This document shows, piece after piece, positions 61,886-64,000 of a stretch of 64,000 nt of DNA. Position numbers and translations under genes: made by a program. The notes below the pieces were generated by a model that was given only the letters and a program-made list of their open reading frames with translations, ran no database searches and was not told where the DNA came from. Every line of letters starts with the position of its first letter. Position 1 is the first letter of the stretch. Source of the DNA: Bacillota bacterium (lineage in GTDB: Bacteria; Bacillota; Clostridia; Oscillospirales; Acutalibacteraceae); assembly GCA_023412715.1 (NCBI GenBank), contig JAEZCC010000037.1, positions 103,057 through 167,056 on the forward strand, written 5' to 3'.

Positions 61886-62188
61886 TCAGCGCTTGAGAGG
61901 GTCCGGCGCCTGCTTGGAGACGGAGACGTCGTGGTGCGGGTGAGCCTTGACGATGGCCGCGCCTTCATAGATGGCCGCCAGCAGGTCCACTTCAAACTGG
62001 TTTGAAAGCGTGTCGACCTTTGCAAAGGCGCGGCCTTTGTCTGTGCGGACATATTTCGGCTTGAGCCTGTTCAGAGCATAGGTGGCGATATCTTCCTGAC
62101 ACAGCTTGCATTTGCAGCAGTCAAGGTCGTCGAGCACTTCCCTGAGCTTTTGCATCACGAAGTCTTCCATCACATTTTGCAGCTTCAT
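61886..62188 (-). CDS. comFB: ComFB-like late competence protein
   Basis: 100 aa from 62188 (MKLQNVMEDFVMQKL). Family features are the cysteine cluster DCCKCKLCQEDIATYALN (probable zinc site) and the YALNRLKPKYV helix. In B. subtilis ComFB lies in the comF operon and its role is unclear; here it is alone. Confidence 0.88.
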   Translation of the reverse strand: MKLQNVMEDFVMQKLREVLDDLDCCKCKLCQEDIATYALNRLKPKYVRTDKGRAFAKVDTLSNQFEVDLLAAIYEGAAIVKAHPHHDVSVSKQAPDPLKR

Positions 62189-62394
62189 AAATTTTACCCG
62201 CCTTCCCCAAATACGAGCATGCGCTTCTTTGCATTCACTATAACATTTGGGGCAGTAAAAGTAAAGCATTCCCGGCCGAATCCGAAAATTCCTGCGAGGC
62301 CCGCCGCGCGCCCCTCAGGCGCCGGTTTCCCCGGGCGGGGATTGCATTCCTCACCCGGGTATGGTATACTTTTAAAGTTACAGCGGATTTGTTC

Positions 62395-62471
62395 GGGCCA
62401 TTAGCTCAGTTGGTTAGAGCAGCCGGCTCATAACCGGTCGGTCCGGGGTTCGAGTCCCTGATGGCCCACCA
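62395..62471 (+). tRNA. tRNA with CAT anticodon, probably tRNA-Ile2 (lysidine type)
   Basis: 77 nt including encoded CCA. Acceptor GGGCCAT/ATGGCCC, D-arm AGCTCAGTTGGTTAGAGC, anticodon loop CTCATAA (CAT at 62429-62431), T-loop GGTTCGAGTCC. The D-arm to anticodon-stem pattern (AGAGCAG..G.CTCATAA.C) resembles tRNA-Ile2, whose C34 is changed to lysidine by TilS, more than elongator tRNA-Met. The choice between them is inferred. Confidence 0.9.
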
Positions 62472-62480
62472 CCTCAAAAA

Positions 62481-62525
62481 CCGCATCAGATAGCCATTTG
62501 TTGGCTGTTTGGCGCGGCTTTTTTA
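62481..62525 (+). terminator. Terminator after the tRNA gene
   Basis: CCGC...GCCA / TGGC...GCGG nested stem followed by CTTTTTTATT. The rest of 62526-62861 is AT-rich with no gene I can support. Confidence 0.6.
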
Positions 62526-62861
62526 TTTCCCTTTTTAACTCAAAAATATGGAAAAATACGCAAAAATTCGAAAAGATGCAAGTCAAAGATATCCGCCTTA
62601 CAATCTGCACAGCCCGCTATGATCTTGGAGAAATATCATAGAAGTGCAGGGGGCAAGCACCCCAAATGTGATAGAAGCATCAGAAGAATGACTTCTCCAT
62701 TTAGTGTCGAATCATGGACTATGATGCTGCTGATGATAAAATTTATTATAGAATAATACTTGCCCTCTCACCTGCTTCGCGGCGGCCGGGAAGGGTTATT
62801 TTTATCGGGAAGCGCATAAAGGAAGTGAAATTTGAGGACGCTAAGACAGGAGGCGGCAAAA

Positions 62862-63293
62862 ATGATCAATGATGAGCAAATGTTGAAATCCATCTGTGAA
62901 ACAGCAGATATGGGCCGGGAAAGTCTACGGCAGGTATTAGAAAAGACGGGCGACAGCACTCTTAAGAGCGCGCTAGAAACGCAAATGTCAGAATATGATA
63001 AGGATTATAATCTGGCGTCTGAAATGCTTAAACGAAACGGATTTAAGCATTTAAAAGCCAGTCCTATCACTAAGACGGAGTCCCAAATAACAGTAAATTT
63101 GAAAACGGCTTTTACCCAAAATAGAGAATCCCAGATAGCTGAAATGGTCATTCAGGGAAGCTCAATGGGGGTAGTTAAAATCACGAAAGGGCTTAACGAA
63201 TATAGCGGCAGCAACCAGGATGTAAAGCAATTGGCGGAAAAGCATTTGCAAACAGAGCAAAATAATATTGAAGAAATGAAGAAGTTCCTATAA
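62862..63293 (+). CDS. Small helical, ferritin-like-fold protein
   Basis: 143 aa from ATG 62862 (AGGAGGCGG 5-8 nt upstream). Four long helices with glutamates (MLKSICETADMGRESLRQVLE, ...MLKRNGFKHL) suggest a ferritin-like bundle of DUF2383/DUF4142 type; metal ligands are not clear. Base composition is lower in GC than the neighbouring host genes. Confidence 0.65.
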   Translation: MINDEQMLKSICETADMGRESLRQVLEKTGDSTLKSALETQMSEYDKDYNLASEMLKRNGFKHLKASPITKTESQITVNLKTAFTQNRESQIAEMVIQGSSMGVVKITKGLNEYSGSNQDVKQLAEKHLQTEQNNIEEMKKFL

Positions 63294-63588
63294 TCGGCAA
63301 TTTTCAGCATGGCGTGCTTCCAAGTTGCTGCATAAGACAGATCAGTATACCCCTTGAACAGCACGCACCACCCGGGGCGTACCGGCTTTGGTCGGTGCGC
63401 CCTCTAACATGCTTCCAAAACAATCTCTCTCATTTTTTCTATTATCTTGGTTAAGATTTGGTTAAGATATCGTTGCCTCCTTCAAAGGAGTAGCGATTTT
63501 TTATACATTTGGTGGAATAAATTGGATTTGAACGCGATGGTTCCGAAAGATATACTTTAGAAGAGTAAAAAATCTGGAGGGATTTGAG

Positions 63589-63843
63589 TTGGTTTGTCCA
63601 AAATGCGGTAGTACAAATGTGAATGTTCAGGCGGTAACCACATCGGAGCTTATCGATAAGCACCACGGATGCCTTTGGTGGGCATGTGTCGGTTGGTGGT
63701 GGATTCCAGTGAAATGGCTATTTCTAACGCTTCCGGCTTTGATCTTTGCAATTTTCGGACATAAGAAGCAGAAAATAAAGCAAGAAACCCATTCGGAAGC
63801 TGTTTGCCAAAATTGCGGGCATAGGTGGGAAGTTAAAGAATAG
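63589..63843 (+). CDS. Small zinc-ribbon membrane protein, TTG start
   Basis: 84 aa. TTG at 63589 with GGAGGG 7 nt upstream. N-terminal half ribbon CPKCGST, a Trp-rich hydrophobic hairpin (CLWWACVGWWWIPVKWLFLTLPALIFAIF), and the second CxxC in VCQNCGHRWEV, so the two cysteine pairs flank the membrane segment and close one zinc ribbon at the membrane face. Function unknown. Confidence 0.75.
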   Translation: MVCPKCGSTNVNVQAVTTSELIDKHHGCLWWACVGWWWIPVKWLFLTLPALIFAIFGHKKQKIKQETHSEAVCQNCGHRWEVKE

Positions 63844-63851
63844 AGTACATA

Positions 63852-63896
63852 AGGCCCTCCCGGCTGTTCACATGACAGCCGGGAGGGCCTGTTTTC
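63852..63896. terminator. Strong bidirectional terminator
   Basis: Perfect 15-bp stem GGCCCTCCCGGCTGT/ACAGCCGGGAGGGCC, loop TCACATG, followed by TGTTTT. Confidence 0.9.
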
Positions 63897-63972
63897 TGCA
63901 AGGGTTATGTTTCGTGCTTGTCCGGGCTGTATGGACCCTGCCGTGTCGGGACGCGGCGATTCCCAGAATGGT

Positions 63973-64000
63973 CTATCCTTTCAGACCCATTTTCCCGTCG
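63973..64000 (-). CDS. Possible 3' end of a host gene entering from the right
   Basis: On the minus strand a frame reading ...DGKMGLKG ends in TAG at 63973-63975. GC-rich composition and the terminator behind it make a gene end plausible, but nine codons are too few to identify it. Confidence 0.25.

Noticed and set aside
62428..62610. Minus-strand ORF ending in GHQGLEPRTDRL
   Set aside because: Its C-terminus is simply the antisense of the tRNA gene, a well-known false ORF pattern.

Overview
The window comes from a GC-rich, spore-forming Clostridia-type Firmicute, probably in the Oscillospirales/Ruminococcaceae range. The evidence is the sporulation genes (spoIID, the spore-coat transglutaminase tgl), low-GC-Gram-positive style Shine-Dalgarno sites and sigma-A promoters, Firmicute-type citrate synthase and L-serine dehydratase, and ComFB. 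I cannot name the species. The host sequence is visibly GC-rich. Two stretches are AT-rich: the large insertion at 26.5-55.0 kb and the short tract at 62.5-63.8 kb.

Host left arm (1-26.5 kb). A minus-strand cluster (1-3.8 kb) pairs 5-oxoprolinase subunits (pxpB, pxpC) with separate DUF1445 and DUF4392 proteins, which correspond to the two halves of mitochondrial D-glutamate cyclase, plus a D-amino-acid aminotransferase. Together they look like a D-glutamate/5-oxoproline module. Next come tgl with an overlapping unknown partner, an orphan oligopeptide-binding lipoprotein, the glycolytic operon pgk-tpiA-gpmI, and trmL. On the plus strand lie a translationally coupled MORN-repeat/metallo-beta-lactamase-fold pair behind a promoter that overlaps a perfect inverted repeat, a large S-layer-like secreted protein with a consensus promoter and a folded 5' leader, a two-gene polysaccharide O-acetylation unit, spoIID (minus), citrate synthase with a coupled membrane protein, and gap.

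Integrated element (26,417-55,027). A 28.5-kb AT-rich prophage-like element sits in the 3' end of gap. It is bounded by a perfect 69-bp direct repeat that encodes the last 22 codons and stop of GAPDH. The insertion leaves gap intact but moves its terminator 28.5 kb away. In order it carries a tyrosine integrase, a six-zinc-finger protein, three membrane or lipoprotein cargo genes, a cI-like repressor with divergent operators and promoter, small early genes, a metallopeptidase, and an iteron/AT-repeat origin. After the origin come a replication-initiator-like protein and a 1140-aa protein that carries the motif set of the eukaryotic-type (QDE-1/RDR, YonO-related) double-psi-beta-barrel RNA polymerases. 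A structured non-coding stretch follows, and then an HK97-type morphogenesis block: HNH, small and large terminase, portal, protease, capsid, connectors, tail tube, frameshifted tail chaperone, homing endonuclease, tape measure. The large terminase is broken, and no distal-tail, holin or lysin genes follow the tape measure, so the element looks defective or helper-dependent.

Host right arm (55.0-64.0 kb). The displaced gap terminator is followed by a glutaredoxin-like protein, glnS and gltX in one operon, a VanY-type carboxypeptidase, a YbjQ-family protein, sdaAB-sdaAA, comFB, a CAU-decoding tRNA that resembles tRNA-Ile2, and two small genes in an AT-rich tract.

The most unusual item is the RDR-like polymerase. 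It sits directly behind an initiator and origin in an element that shows no recognisable primase, helicase or DNA polymerase gene, and it is fused at its C-terminus to a NUMOD1-type domain that the element's own HNH endonuclease also carries.
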